A program made the translations under genes and the position numbers. This document shows, in pieces, positions 23,290 through 31,022 of a DNA stretch of 54,682 nt; positions within the stretch are counted from its first letter, which is position 1; the number at the start of each line of letters is the position of its first letter. Under the pieces are notes generated by a model. The model was not told the DNA's origin. It did no database searches and worked only from the letters and a program-made list of their open reading frames with translations. This DNA is from Bacteroidales bacterium UBA1745 (GTDB lineage Bacteria; Bacteroidota; Bacteroidia; Bacteroidales; UBA932): positions 1-54,682 of the forward strand of contig DCHT01000030.1 in the NCBI GenBank assembly GCA_002314885.1. The letters run 5' to 3'.

Positions 23290-24708
23290 ATGCCAATCAA
23301 ACAGGGATTAACACAGGAACTCAGGCAGACTCAGAGGCTGTCCCCGCTCCAGATCCAGACGATCAAGCTCATCGAGCTTCCTATCCAGGAACTCGAGGCC
23401 GCCGTGCAGAAGGAACTGGAGGAGAACCCCGTGCTCGAAGAGGACCGTTCTTCCAAGTCGGAGGAAGGTGTGCCTCAGAAGAGGGACGTATCCCTGGATG
23501 AGTACAAGGCCGACGACACTCCGTCCTGGAAACTCTATGTAAACAACTGGGGCAAGGACGCAAAGCCGGAATACAACACCTTCTCCGTGAAGGAGAGCTT
23601 CACTCAGAGCCTCCAGGACCAGCTGGGCTTTATGGATCTCACCGATCATCAGAAGCAGGTGGCCAACTACATCATCTGCAGCCTCGACGGCGCCGGATAT
23701 CTCCGCACCGACATTCAGAAGGTCGTGGACGATATGGCCCTTCGTGCCAGCATCTTCACCACCGACGAGGAGGCTGAGGAAATGCTTCGCGTCATCCAGT
23801 CCTTCGAGCCTGCGGGAGTAGGTGCCAGGGACCTGCGTGAGTGTATGCTCCTCCAGCTCAGGGCTATGCCTGAGAAGGAATCCGTGAAGAACGCCATCAG
23901 CATACTTGAGAAGTTCTACAACGAATTCACCAGCAGGCACTTCCAGAAGATAGTCTCCAGGATGGGCCTCAGCGAGGAGGATTTCCGCAAGGCTATGACC
24001 AGGATCGCCCGCCTCAATCCGTCACCTGGCGGAGCAGTGGACGACTCCTACAACGACCAGGCCCAGCAGATCGTGCCGGACTTCATACTCACCTGCGAGA
24101 ACGACAACATCGTCTTCGATATGCCTCGCTTCTCCATCCCTGAACTGAAGGTCAGCAAGAAATACGAGGCCATTATGCAGGCCGCGCAGACCGACCCGAG
24201 CAAGGAGACCAAGGAGGCCGCCGAGTTCGTGAAGGCGAAGCTCAACTCCGCAAAGTGGTTCATCGAGGCCATCAAGCAGCGCTACAACACCCTGTCCAAG
24301 ACTATGCAGGCCATCGTCGACTTCCAGCACGACTACTTCGTGGACGGCGACGAGTCAAAGCTGCGCCCTATGGTGCTCAAGGACATCGCCGAGATCACCG
24401 GCTTCGACATCTCCACCATCTCCAGGGTTGTCAACAGCAAGTACATCGAGACCCATTTCGGTGTCTATAAACTCAAATATTTCTTCTCCGAGGGCATTGC
24501 CGACAAGTCCGGCGAGGAAGTTTCCACCAGGGGCTTGAAGAAGGTCCTCCAGGAACTCGTCGACGCCGAGGACAAGCAGCATCCATTGGCAGACGAGAAG
24601 CTCTCGCAGATGATGCAGGAGCGCGGCTACAACATTGCCCGAAGGACCATCGCCAAGTATCGCGACCAGTTAGGAATCCCTAGCGCCCATCTGAGAAGAG
24701 ACCTCTAG
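23290..24708 (+). CDS. rpoN: RNA polymerase sigma-54 factor
   Basis: Alternative sigma factor that needs an AAA+ activator and recognises -24/-12 promoters. 472 aa. Region I is Gln/Leu-rich: GLTQELRQTQRLSPLQIQTI. The acidic region II follows, then the core-binding and helix-turn-helix regions (DIAEITGFDISTISRVVNSK near 375-394). The RpoN box ARRTIAKYRDQLGIPS is near the C-terminus. The regulon is not visible here. Its 3' end overlaps the convergent radC by 29 bases. Confidence 0.97.
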   Translation: MPIKQGLTQELRQTQRLSPLQIQTIKLIELPIQELEAAVQKELEENPVLEEDRSSKSEEGVPQKRDVSLDEYKADDTPSWKLYVNNWGKDAKPEYNTFSVKESFTQSLQDQLGFMDLTDHQKQVANYIICSLDGAGYLRTDIQKVVDDMALRASIFTTDEEAEEMLRVIQSFEPAGVGARDLRECMLLQLRAMPEKESVKNAISILEKFYNEFTSRHFQKIVSRMGLSEEDFRKAMTRIARLNPSPGGAVDDSYNDQAQQIVPDFILTCENDNIVFDMPRFSIPELKVSKKYEAIMQAAQTDPSKETKEAAEFVKAKLNSAKWFIEAIKQRYNTLSKTMQAIVDFQHDYFVDGDESKLRPMVLKDIAEITGFDISTISRVVNSKYIETHFGVYKLKYFFSEGIADKSGEEVSTRGLKKVLQELVDAEDKQHPLADEKLSQMMQERGYNIARRTIAKYRDQLGIPSAHLRRDL

Positions 24709-25390
24709 CATCTCCGACCCTTTCTTCCGAGAAACTGAACCATCCGCCGTCACAGACGATGAGGTGGTCCAGCAGGCTTATGTCGAAGGCTTCCAGGGCC
24801 TCCTTCAGCTGAATTGTACAGTCTATGTCGGACTTGCCCGGACGAGGGTTCCCGGACGGATGGTTGTGGACCAGTATCACGGCAGTAGCCTTGCGGTCCA
24901 GGGCCTTGCGCACTATCGACCTGGCGTCCATCGTGGTCTGGGTAAGACCGCCGGTGGACAGTTGCTCCATTCCTATTATATTATTAGCCCTGTTGAGCAG
25001 GACCATCCAGGCCTCCTCGTGGGAGAGGCTGCGCAGTTTTGGACCGATATAGCGATATATGGCTTCCGGACCGTGTATGCTGTTGTCGGAATTCCTGGAT
25101 TTCTCGCCGAACCAGCGCCTGGCCAGTTCGAAGGTGGCGGCGAGGACCAGGGCCTTCACCGGACCTATGCCGCTGACTTCCTGCAGCCTGTCAACTGACC
25201 AGTCCGACAGGCCGCACAGGCTTTCGTCGGCCCGCTTGAGTAGGTCGCGGCTGACTTCCACGGCATTGTGACTGCCGTCTCCCGTCCTGAGAAGGATGGC
25301 CAGGAGTTCGGCGTTTGAGAGGGAGACTGGGCCCTTTTCGAGCATTTTCTCCCGGGGCTGCTCATCGCAGCAGAGATCTTTGATCTTCAT
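24680..25390 (-). CDS. radC: RadC-family JAMM-domain protein
   Basis: 236 aa. The N-terminal helix-hairpin-helix part is IKDLCCDEQPREKMLEKGP, then SNAELLAILLRTG and VSGIGPVKALVLAATFELARR. The C-terminal JAMM/MPN domain has the metal site HNHPSGNPRPGKSD. Despite its name, a role in DNA repair is unproven for the family; JAMM proteins are usually metalloproteases. The start matches the family N-terminus. It lies 53 bases after the HAD gene, with a hairpin in the gap, and tail-overlaps rpoN. Confidence 0.93.
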   Translation of the reverse strand: MKIKDLCCDEQPREKMLEKGPVSLSNAELLAILLRTGDGSHNAVEVSRDLLKRADESLCGLSDWSVDRLQEVSGIGPVKALVLAATFELARRWFGEKSRNSDNSIHGPEAIYRYIGPKLRSLSHEEAWMVLLNRANNIIGMEQLSTGGLTQTTMDARSIVRKALDRKATAVILVHNHPSGNPRPGKSDIDCTIQLKEALEAFDISLLDHLIVCDGGWFSFSEERVGDARGLFSDGR

Positions 25391-25391
25391 A

Positions 25392-25419
25392 GACGTACCT
25401 TTTTTAGCAAGGGCACGTC
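25392..25419 (-). other. Hairpin between the HAD gene and radC
   Basis: GACGTACC and GGCACGTC can pair (7 of 8) around a 12-base loop containing an A/T run, directly before the radC ATG. It could weakly terminate the upstream transcript or mask the radC start. Function unknown. Confidence 0.35.
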
Positions 25420-25443
25420 CGCTTATTTTGAATATACTTGCTT

Positions 25444-26334
25444 CTAGTCCTTGTGGGCCTCGAGAATCATCTCGCCCAGCTCCTGGATGTCCCTGACGAT
25501 GAAGTCCGGAGGGAAGAATTCAGGGGCAGGGTTGGTCCTGGCGTCCTCGGCCACTGCGAGAGCGGTCTCGATGGTGGTTTCGCCTGAGAGTACGAGTACT
25601 CCGACTGCGCCTGCGTTGTGGGCAGTGGCGGTGTCGGTGTAGATCCTGTCGCCTATCATCGCGATTTCGTCTGCCTTCAGTCCGTGCCTCTGCATAATGC
25701 CGGTCAGCATATTAGGATCCGGCTTGCCGAGTACGATGTCCGGCTTGCGGTTGGTGGCGTGCTCGATGCACTTGCAGAGGGAACCGCAGTCCACGAGGAC
25801 GACCTTCTGGTCGGTAGGGCAGACCCTGTCGGGATTGGTGGCCACGTATGGGATGCCCTGCGATGCCCACCAGGCGGCGCGGCAGAGGCGAGGGTATTCC
25901 AGGGTGGTGTCAAAAGCCACTACGAGTACGTCAGGAACGTCTTCGGCGTCGTCTGCGCAGGCCTCGAAACCGGCCTTCTCGAACTGACTGACCATACTCG
26001 GGGTGCCGAGCATAAAGAGCCTCTTGGCAGTAGGGTAGTGGGTCTTGATATAGTCGATGGCTGCCAGTGAGGTGGTGTACATATTGTCCTCATTGGCCTC
26101 GATGCCCATCTTAGCGAGTTTCTGGAGGTAGTCCGCAACCGACTTGGTCGGGTTGTTGGTCAGGAAGGAATATCCGATTCCGTTGTCCCTCATAGACTTG
26201 AGGAAGTCGAGGGTGAAAGGGAAGAGGCGGCTTCCAAGGTAGATTGTACCGTCCATATCGAGGGCGAGGCGCTTGATCTTGCGCAGCTTCGCCTTCATCT
26301 CGGGAGTGAGGGTCTTGTTGTAGTTCTCGGCCAT
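25444..26334 (-). CDS. HAD-IIA (NagD-like) phosphatase
   Basis: 296 aa. Haloacid dehalogenase-type phosphohydrolase: motif I is LALDMDGTIYLG (catalytic Asp near residue 27), motif II SFLTNNPTKS, motif III GKPDPNML, and motif IV MIGDRIYTDTATAHNAG. The large cap insert between motifs II and III (residues about 70-200) marks subclass IIA (NagD, PGP, pNPPase). Substrate is unknown; family members act on UMP, p-nitrophenyl phosphate or phosphoglycolate. It begins two bases after the carboxyltransferase gene, so the two are co-transcribed. Confidence 0.87.
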   Translation of the reverse strand: MAENYNKTLTPEMKAKLRKIKRLALDMDGTIYLGSRLFPFTLDFLKSMRDNGIGYSFLTNNPTKSVADYLQKLAKMGIEANEDNMYTTSLAAIDYIKTHYPTAKRLFMLGTPSMVSQFEKAGFEACADDAEDVPDVLVVAFDTTLEYPRLCRAAWWASQGIPYVATNPDRVCPTDQKVVLVDCGSLCKCIEHATNRKPDIVLGKPDPNMLTGIMQRHGLKADEIAMIGDRIYTDTATAHNAGAVGVLVLSGETTIETALAVAEDARTNPAPEFFPPDFIVRDIQELGEMILEAHKD

Positions 26335-26336
26335 CT

Positions 26337-28118
26337 TTATGCTATGAATGCGATGATTTCGTTCTTTTCGGCCTTGTCGCCCTGCTGTGCGCAGACTGCG
26401 ACGATGCGGCCGTCCTTGGCTGCCACTACAGGTTCCATTCCGTAGAATGCCTGCACGTAGCCTATGGTCTCACCTGCCTTGACAGGAGTGCCGACTGCAG
26501 GGGCTGTGGAAGCGTCCACAACGTCCACCTGCCAGAGCATCTGACCCCTTACAGGAGCCTGCACCGGAGTTGCACCAGGGTTGGCGGCGAGTATCTTGTC
26601 CACGTCGAACTTAGGCATCTCGACCACTGGACGGGTGATGATGACAGGCGCACCTGCCTTTGCCCTGCGGGCCTCGAGGTCCTCGTTGAAGCGCTGCTTT
26701 GCCACACCGCTCTTGTAGTCGCGGTACTGGCGCTCGTGCATTGCGAATTCGAAGAGTTCCTCCTGGTCCTGACCTTCGTCCCAGCCTTCTTCCTTCATCA
26801 TCTGCTGGAACTTAGGAAGCTCGTTAGGGAAGGCGTCCTGAGGGGTTCCGGTGTAGAATTCGAGGCCCTTCTCCTTCGCGAGAGCGAGGATTTCAGGTGC
26901 GAGCTGGCCTGGGAGGGTACCCATCTTGCCGAGTATCATATTCCAGGTGTCCTTGTCGATGTTGGTCCAACGAGGCTTGCCCTGGAGCACGTTCATAAGG
27001 TTGAGGATGGCGGTGTTCTTCACGTACTGGCTGAATGGAGTCACGAGTGGTGGGTAACCGAGGCGTGGCCACGCATATTCAACCTCCTGGAAGAGCTTCA
27101 CCATCAGCTGGTCGAGGCTGAGCTCAGGCTTGCCCTGCTTGCGCAGGCCGGCGTTGATCGCGCCGTGCACGCCCTGGAGGTCGGCCATCATTGAGCCCAT
27201 CATACCGCCAGGCAGGCCGCAGCCTACGAGCAGTGAGCTCATATGGGAGTTGTTAGGGTCGATCCAGTATCCGAGGAAGTCGTCGATGAACTTCTGGGTG
27301 AGGCTGCGCACTTCCATATATGCGTCCATATTGAGGTCCTTCACGAGGAATCCGTCGGCCTTCATCATCTCGCGGATGGTGATCACGTCCGGATGAACCT
27401 TGCCCCAGGAGAGAGGCTCCACGGCCACGTCGAGGAAATCAGCGCCGGCGCGGGCAACTTCCAGCATTGAAGCAGGGGAGAAGCCTGGACCTGTATGTCC
27501 GTGGTACTGGACCTTGATATGAGGATACTTGGTCTTGATGTCCTTCACGAGCTGGCCGAGGAAGCTAGGGCGTCCGATGCCCGCCATATCCTTGAGACAG
27601 ATCTCGTCACATCCATATTCCACTACCTTGTCCACGACACCCATATAGTATTCTACGGTGTGTACAGGAGAGTTGGTGATGGAAAGGGCCACCTGTGAGG
27701 TCATACCGCCCTTCTTGGCATACTCGACTGAGAGCCTGAGGTTGCGGTGGTCGTTCAGGCCGCAGAATGACCTGGAGATGTCAGTTCCCTGAGCGTGCTT
27801 CACCTTGTACATAAGTTCGCGCACGTCGGCCGGAACCGGGTTCATACGGAGGGCGTTGAGGCCTCTCTCGAGCATATGTGTCTGGATTCCGACTTTGTGG
27901 AAAGGTGCCGTCCATTCGCGCACGGCCTTGTTCGGATTCTCTCCGAAGAGGAGGTTTACCTGTTCGAATGCGCCGCCGTTGGTCTCGACTCTGTCGAAAC
28001 AGCCCATTTCGATGATTGCAGGTGCGACTTCTTTCAGCTGGTCAACTCTAGGCACATATCGGCCTGAGGACTGCCACATATCTCGGTAAACGAGGGAAAA
28101 CTTGATCTCCTTTGACAT
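26337..28118 (-). CDS. Carboxyltransferase (OadA/PycB-like) with biotinyl-like domain lacking the lysine
   Basis: 593 aa. Residues 5-300 are the TIM-barrel carboxyltransferase domain of oxaloacetate decarboxylase alpha and pyruvate carboxylase B. The metal ligands are present: Asp13 in YRDMWQS, His206 and His208 in QYHGHTG, and carbamylated-Lys candidate Lys176 in CLKDMAG. The PYC_OADA helical domain follows, and a C-terminal biotinyl/lipoyl fold (about 525-593). At the site where biotin carriers have AMKM this protein has FYGM (558-561), so the attachment lysine is Gly560. No beta, gamma or biotin carboxylase subunit is nearby. It may use a separate carrier or have lost carboxyl transfer. 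Confidence 0.85.
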   Translation of the reverse strand: MSKEIKFSLVYRDMWQSSGRYVPRVDQLKEVAPAIIEMGCFDRVETNGGAFEQVNLLFGENPNKAVREWTAPFHKVGIQTHMLERGLNALRMNPVPADVRELMYKVKHAQGTDISRSFCGLNDHRNLRLSVEYAKKGGMTSQVALSITNSPVHTVEYYMGVVDKVVEYGCDEICLKDMAGIGRPSFLGQLVKDIKTKYPHIKVQYHGHTGPGFSPASMLEVARAGADFLDVAVEPLSWGKVHPDVITIREMMKADGFLVKDLNMDAYMEVRSLTQKFIDDFLGYWIDPNNSHMSSLLVGCGLPGGMMGSMMADLQGVHGAINAGLRKQGKPELSLDQLMVKLFQEVEYAWPRLGYPPLVTPFSQYVKNTAILNLMNVLQGKPRWTNIDKDTWNMILGKMGTLPGQLAPEILALAKEKGLEFYTGTPQDAFPNELPKFQQMMKEEGWDEGQDQEELFEFAMHERQYRDYKSGVAKQRFNEDLEARRAKAGAPVIITRPVVEMPKFDVDKILAANPGATPVQAPVRGQMLWQVDVVDASTAPAVGTPVKAGETIGYVQAFYGMEPVVAAKDGRIVAVCAQQGDKAEKNEIIAFIA

Positions 28119-28150
28119 AGGATAAACTGGTTGTTATAATATAAGGGTTG

Positions 28151-28184
28151 CAAATATAGCAAATATTTGTTTGTGCATTTCAAA
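28151..28184 (-). promoter_or_regulatory. Promoter of the carboxyltransferase-HAD unit
   Basis: The minus strand reads TATATTTG (28158-28151), with TTTG (28184-28181) 22 bases upstream. Transcription would start near 28145. It interleaves with the divergent tRNA-His promoter. Confidence 0.6.
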
Positions 28185-28200
28185 ATAATGCATATCTTTG
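28170..28200 (+). promoter_or_regulatory. Promoter of tRNA-His
   Basis: TTTG (28170-28173), 19 bases, TATCTTTG (28193-28200): a perfect match in both elements and spacing to the Bacteroidota primary promoter. Confidence 0.8.
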
Positions 28201-28217
28201 CAGTCCCAAATCAACAC

Positions 28218-28295
28218 GGTGGCTGTAGTTCAGTTGGTTAGAGCGTCAGATTGTGGTTCTGAATGTCGTGGGTTCGAGTCCCACCCGCCACCCCA
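28218..28295 (+). tRNA. tRNA-His (GTG)
   Basis: Cloverleaf read by eye: acceptor GTGGCTG (28219-28225) with CCGCCAC (28285-28291), D arm GTTC/GAGC, anticodon stem TCAGA/TCTGA around TTGTGGT with anticodon GTG at 28253-28255, and T arm GTGGG/CCCAC around TTCGAGT. G at 28218 can pair with C73, the G-1:C73 identity element of tRNA-His. A 3' CCA is encoded (28293-28295). One acceptor position, T6 with C67, does not pair. Confidence 0.95.
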
Positions 28296-28297
28296 GA

Positions 28298-28327
28298 AAA
28301 AAGGATGACCGATCGGCCATCCTTTTT
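28298..28327. terminator. Bidirectional terminator between tRNA-His and the Fur-family gene
   Basis: AAAAAGGATG pairs with CATCCTTTTT, with an inner CCGATCGG palindrome. The T-run serves the plus strand and the A-run the minus strand, ending tRNA-His and the Fur-family gene respectively. Confidence 0.85.
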
Positions 28328-28332
28328 CTGTT

Positions 28333-28779
28333 TTATGATTTCCTCCTTCGGGTGGAAGGACGGGCTATCACCTGTATGTCGATGTTGTCCACTTTGTAAC
28401 CCGGGAACTTCTTCTTGCTCAGACGTGCCTCGATCAGGTTCATCAGCTCCTCGTCCATAATGTCCTTGAAGCAGTCGTTGGTGCTGTCGTACAGATGGGC
28501 GTGACGCTTGGTGTTGACGTCGAAGTACATCTTGCTGGTGGAACTCATCCTCCTGCCGTAGATGCCGAGGTCCGACAGGTTCGACAGTATATTGTAGACC
28601 GAAGCCACGGTGATCTTCACCTGGCCTTCAGTGTCTATTTCCTTCTTTACCATATCGGCGCTGGCGTGCCCCATCTTGTGCATCGCCCTGTGTACCGCAA
28701 GTCTCTGCGGCGTAGCCTTGAGGCCGTGCTTCTTCAGGCTTTCCTTGAAGAGTTCTGTGGTATCTGCTTGATTTGTCAT
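28333..28779 (-). CDS. Fur/PerR-family regulator without structural zinc cysteines
   Basis: Metal-responsive repressor, 148 aa from the ATG at 28777-28779 (an upstream TTG lies inside the promoter). The winged-helix DNA-binding part has KATPQRLAVHRAM and VASVYNILSNLSDLG. Regulatory-site ligands appear conserved by analogy with PerR: His38 in MGHASAD, an Asp in YFDVN and the two His of RHAHLYD. The CxxC pairs that hold structural zinc in most Fur proteins are missing; only one Cys remains. It could sense iron or peroxide. It is divergent from an SDR gene. Its -7 element is six bases from the ATG. Confidence 0.87.
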   Translation of the reverse strand: MTNQADTTELFKESLKKHGLKATPQRLAVHRAMHKMGHASADMVKKEIDTEGQVKITVASVYNILSNLSDLGIYGRRMSSTSKMYFDVNTKRHAHLYDSTNDCFKDIMDEELMNLIEARLSKKKFPGYKVDNIDIQVIARPSTRRRKS

Positions 28780-28785
28780 ACTTCG

Positions 28786-28793
28786 CAAATATA
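28786..28793 (-). promoter_or_regulatory. -7 element of the Fur-family gene, implying a leaderless mRNA
   Basis: The minus strand reads TATATTTG, then six bases, then ATG: the same spacing as at miaB. No clear -33 TTTG. Confidence 0.5.
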
Positions 28794-28801
28794 GGACAAT
28801 C

Positions 28802-28833
28802 TTTGCTTATTCCGTTAAAAAACAATATTTTTG
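28802..28833 (+). promoter_or_regulatory. Promoter of the SDR-bamD unit
   Basis: TTTG (28802-28805), 20 bases, TATTTTTG (28826-28833). The start site would be near 28839, about 20 bases before the ATG at 28859. It lies close beside the Fur-family promoter, so that regulator could affect both. Confidence 0.7.
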
Positions 28834-28858
28834 CGTGATATATCTATTTGAAAAGACA

Positions 28859-29722
28859 ATGAAAAAGATAAAAGTCACGGAGAAGAACTTCAGGTGCTAT
28901 CAGAACTATGCTCTGGTCACCGGAGCCGCCGGCGGAATGGGCAAGCTCTATTGTGAGAGCCTTGCTATGCTCGGCTACAATCTCGTGCTCGTCGACATAA
29001 ATGCGGAGAAGCTCGCGGAGGCTGCAGAGGACATTCGTGCCCAGGTTGCCGCCCTCGACGATTTCCGCGCTCAGCATAAGGATTCCTTCAAGGTCCTCAA
29101 TGTGGTGCAGGACCTCTCCACAATGGACGCTGCCGACAAGGTGAAAGCGGCCACTGACGAGGCTGGAGCCGTGGTTGAGGTGCTCGTGAACAACGCCGGC
29201 ATACTCTACGCCACCGGCATCGTGGACACTTCCGACCGCCGCCTCCAGCTGATGACTATGCTCCATTGTATGACCCCGCTGATGCTCTGCAAGAAGTATG
29301 TGCCTGCAATGCGTGAGCGCGGCAACGGCTATGTCCTGAACGTCTCCTCCCTCGGAGCCTGGATGCCTTGGCCTTGCCTGGGAATGTATTCTTCCACCAA
29401 GGGCTTCATCAGGACCTTCTCAAGGTCTATGAGAATTGAACTCAGGGGCACCGGTGTGAGCGTCACGAACGCATATTTCGGCGCAGTTGACACTCCGCTG
29501 ATACCTTTGGCTCCAAATTTGAAAAAGATCGCCCACAATGTGGGTGTGATGATCTATCCCGAGAAGGCTGTCTACTGTGCGATGAAGGCTACTTTCGCAA
29601 GGCGCAGAGGCACTATGCCGGGCTTCATCAACCACCTCGCCAAGATTTTCTGCCCTATGTTCGGGGAGAGATTCCTCGGATGGGTTTACAGAAAATACGG
29701 ACACTATTTTGCAAATTTCTGA
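28859..29722 (+). CDS. Short-chain dehydrogenase/reductase
   Basis: 287 aa from the ATG at 28859. A GTG at 28835 is excluded because it nearly abuts the -7 element. The Rossmann motif is VTGAAGGMGKLY (TGxxxGxG), then LVNNAGILYA and the catalytic YSSTK after SSLGAW. The basic, aromatic C-terminus (FLGWVYRKYGHYFANF) suggests membrane association, as in 17-beta-HSD-type or DHRS-type SDRs. Substrate unknown; lipid-like substrates are a guess. It lies four bases before bamD. Confidence 0.85.
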   Translation: MKKIKVTEKNFRCYQNYALVTGAAGGMGKLYCESLAMLGYNLVLVDINAEKLAEAAEDIRAQVAALDDFRAQHKDSFKVLNVVQDLSTMDAADKVKAATDEAGAVVEVLVNNAGILYATGIVDTSDRRLQLMTMLHCMTPLMLCKKYVPAMRERGNGYVLNVSSLGAWMPWPCLGMYSSTKGFIRTFSRSMRIELRGTGVSVTNAYFGAVDTPLIPLAPNLKKIAHNVGVMIYPEKAVYCAMKATFARRRGTMPGFINHLAKIFCPMFGERFLGWVYRKYGHYFANF

Positions 29723-29726
29723 TTTG

Positions 29727-30632
29727 ATGAAATATATAAAGTATCTCATTGTTGCGGCAGTTGTGCTCGCAGCATCATCCTGCAAGTCGCAGTATGAAGT
29801 CCTCCTGAACAGCACTGACGTGGACGAAAAGTACGCCGCCGCATTCGATTATTTCGAGCAGGGCAAGTACAATAAGGCCGCAAACCTCTTCGAGTCCCTC
29901 ACGATGCTCACCAGCGGAACTGCCAAGGACGACACCTGTCAGTACTACTGGGGCCTCAGCAACTATCTGTTCAAGGACTACTATACTTCCGAGACCAACT
30001 TCGAAAAGTTCACCACGAACTATCCTCGCAGCCCGTTCACCGAGAATGCGCGTTTCCTGCGCCTCGACTGCCTCTATCGTCAGACTCTCCGCTATGAGCT
30101 CGACCAGGCCCCTACCAACAAGTGCCTGATGGCCATTTCCGAGTATCTGCGCGACTATCCTATCAACGAGCACACCGATGAGTGCGACGCTATGATCAAG
30201 GACCTCAACGGCAGGCTCGACACCAAGGCATACGAGGGCGCCAAGCTCTATTATAAGATGGAAGACTACCTCGCAGCCCGTGTTGCCCTGCGCAACGTGC
30301 TCAAGGATGACGCCGACAATATGTACCGTGAGGACATACTCTTCTACATCGCCAAGGCTTCCTTCAAATATGCCCAGCTGAGCGTGCCTCAGAAACAGAG
30401 GGAACGCTATCTGCTCTTCGTGGACGACTATCTCAACTTCAAGGGCGAGTACGAGACTTCCAAATATACCAAGGAGCTCGACGACCTCTACGACAAGTCC
30501 CAGAAGGCCTTGACCCAGCGTGACGGCAGCTTGGAGAAGAAGCAGAGGGAGAAAGCTTTCGCGAAGGAGCGCAAGCAGTATGAGAAGGCTCTTCAGAAGG
30601 AACAGAAGACCAAGACTGTCGAGCAGAAATAA
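29727..30632 (+). CDS. bamD: Outer-membrane assembly lipoprotein BamD
   Basis: TPR lipoprotein of the BAM complex that helps BamA insert beta-barrels. 301 aa from the ATG at 29727 (a TTG 18 bases upstream lies within the SDR gene). The lipoprotein signal ends VVLAASSCKSQ (Cys near 19). TPR-like repeats begin DEKYAAAFDYFEQGKYNKAANLFESL, with further repeats through about residue 230. The C-terminus is a highly charged helix, probably a coiled coil (EKKQREKAFAKERKQYEKAL). bamA is 8 kb away. Confidence 0.9.
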   Translation: MKYIKYLIVAAVVLAASSCKSQYEVLLNSTDVDEKYAAAFDYFEQGKYNKAANLFESLTMLTSGTAKDDTCQYYWGLSNYLFKDYYTSETNFEKFTTNYPRSPFTENARFLRLDCLYRQTLRYELDQAPTNKCLMAISEYLRDYPINEHTDECDAMIKDLNGRLDTKAYEGAKLYYKMEDYLAARVALRNVLKDDADNMYREDILFYIAKASFKYAQLSVPQKQRERYLLFVDDYLNFKGEYETSKYTKELDDLYDKSQKALTQRDGSLEKKQREKAFAKERKQYEKALQKEQKTKTVEQK

Positions 30633-30654
30633 AAATTTTGAAACTTCCGTAAAA

Positions 30655-30672
30655 CCACTTTCGTATAAGTGG
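30655..30672 (+). other. Small hairpin before the omega-like gene
   Basis: CCACTT and AAGTGG pair around TCGTAT in the 63-base gap between bamD and the omega-like gene. There is no T-run, so it is more likely a processing or leader structure than a terminator. Confidence 0.3.
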
Positions 30673-30695
30673 ATAGATAAAACCCAAAATACGAT

Positions 30696-31016
30696 ATGAA
30701 CAAGTCACAGATTCCAACTAACACAATTACCAGGGACATCGTAGAATTCGCGGAGCCAACTGGCAACATCTACGAGACGGTAGTAATTCTTGCAAAGAGG
30801 GCCAACCAGATTGCCCTCGCCGAGAAGAAGGAACTGAACAAGAAGCTCGAGGATTTCAAGAGCGAGCGCGACAATATGGAAGAGATCTACGAGAACACCG
30901 AGCAGATCGAGATCTCAAAGTATTACGAGAGACAGCCTAAGCCAGTGCTCGTCGCAGTTGAAGAATTCAAGGACGGAGAAATCAACTACCGAATGGCTAA
31001 GACTGAGCAGGAATAA
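30696..31016 (+). CDS. rpoZ: RNA polymerase omega-like subunit (Bacteroidota RpoZ type)
   Basis: 106 aa. The TITRDIVEFAEPTGNIYETV...AKRANQIALAEKKEL core matches the Bacteroidota omega family, which replaces the short E. coli-type RpoZ and helps assemble RNA polymerase. A charged helix and a C-terminal EISKYYERQPKP segment follow. It lies six bases before recN and downstream of bamD, a neighbourhood I associate with this family. Confidence 0.82.
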   Translation: MNKSQIPTNTITRDIVEFAEPTGNIYETVVILAKRANQIALAEKKELNKKLEDFKSERDNMEEIYENTEQIEISKYYERQPKPVLVAVEEFKDGEINYRMAKTEQE

Positions 31017-31022
31017 CATCCG

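Noticed and set aside
30633..30695. Hairpin before the omega-like gene as an intrinsic terminator
   Set aside because: The stem is only six pairs and no T-run follows. It is kept only as a low-confidence structure.
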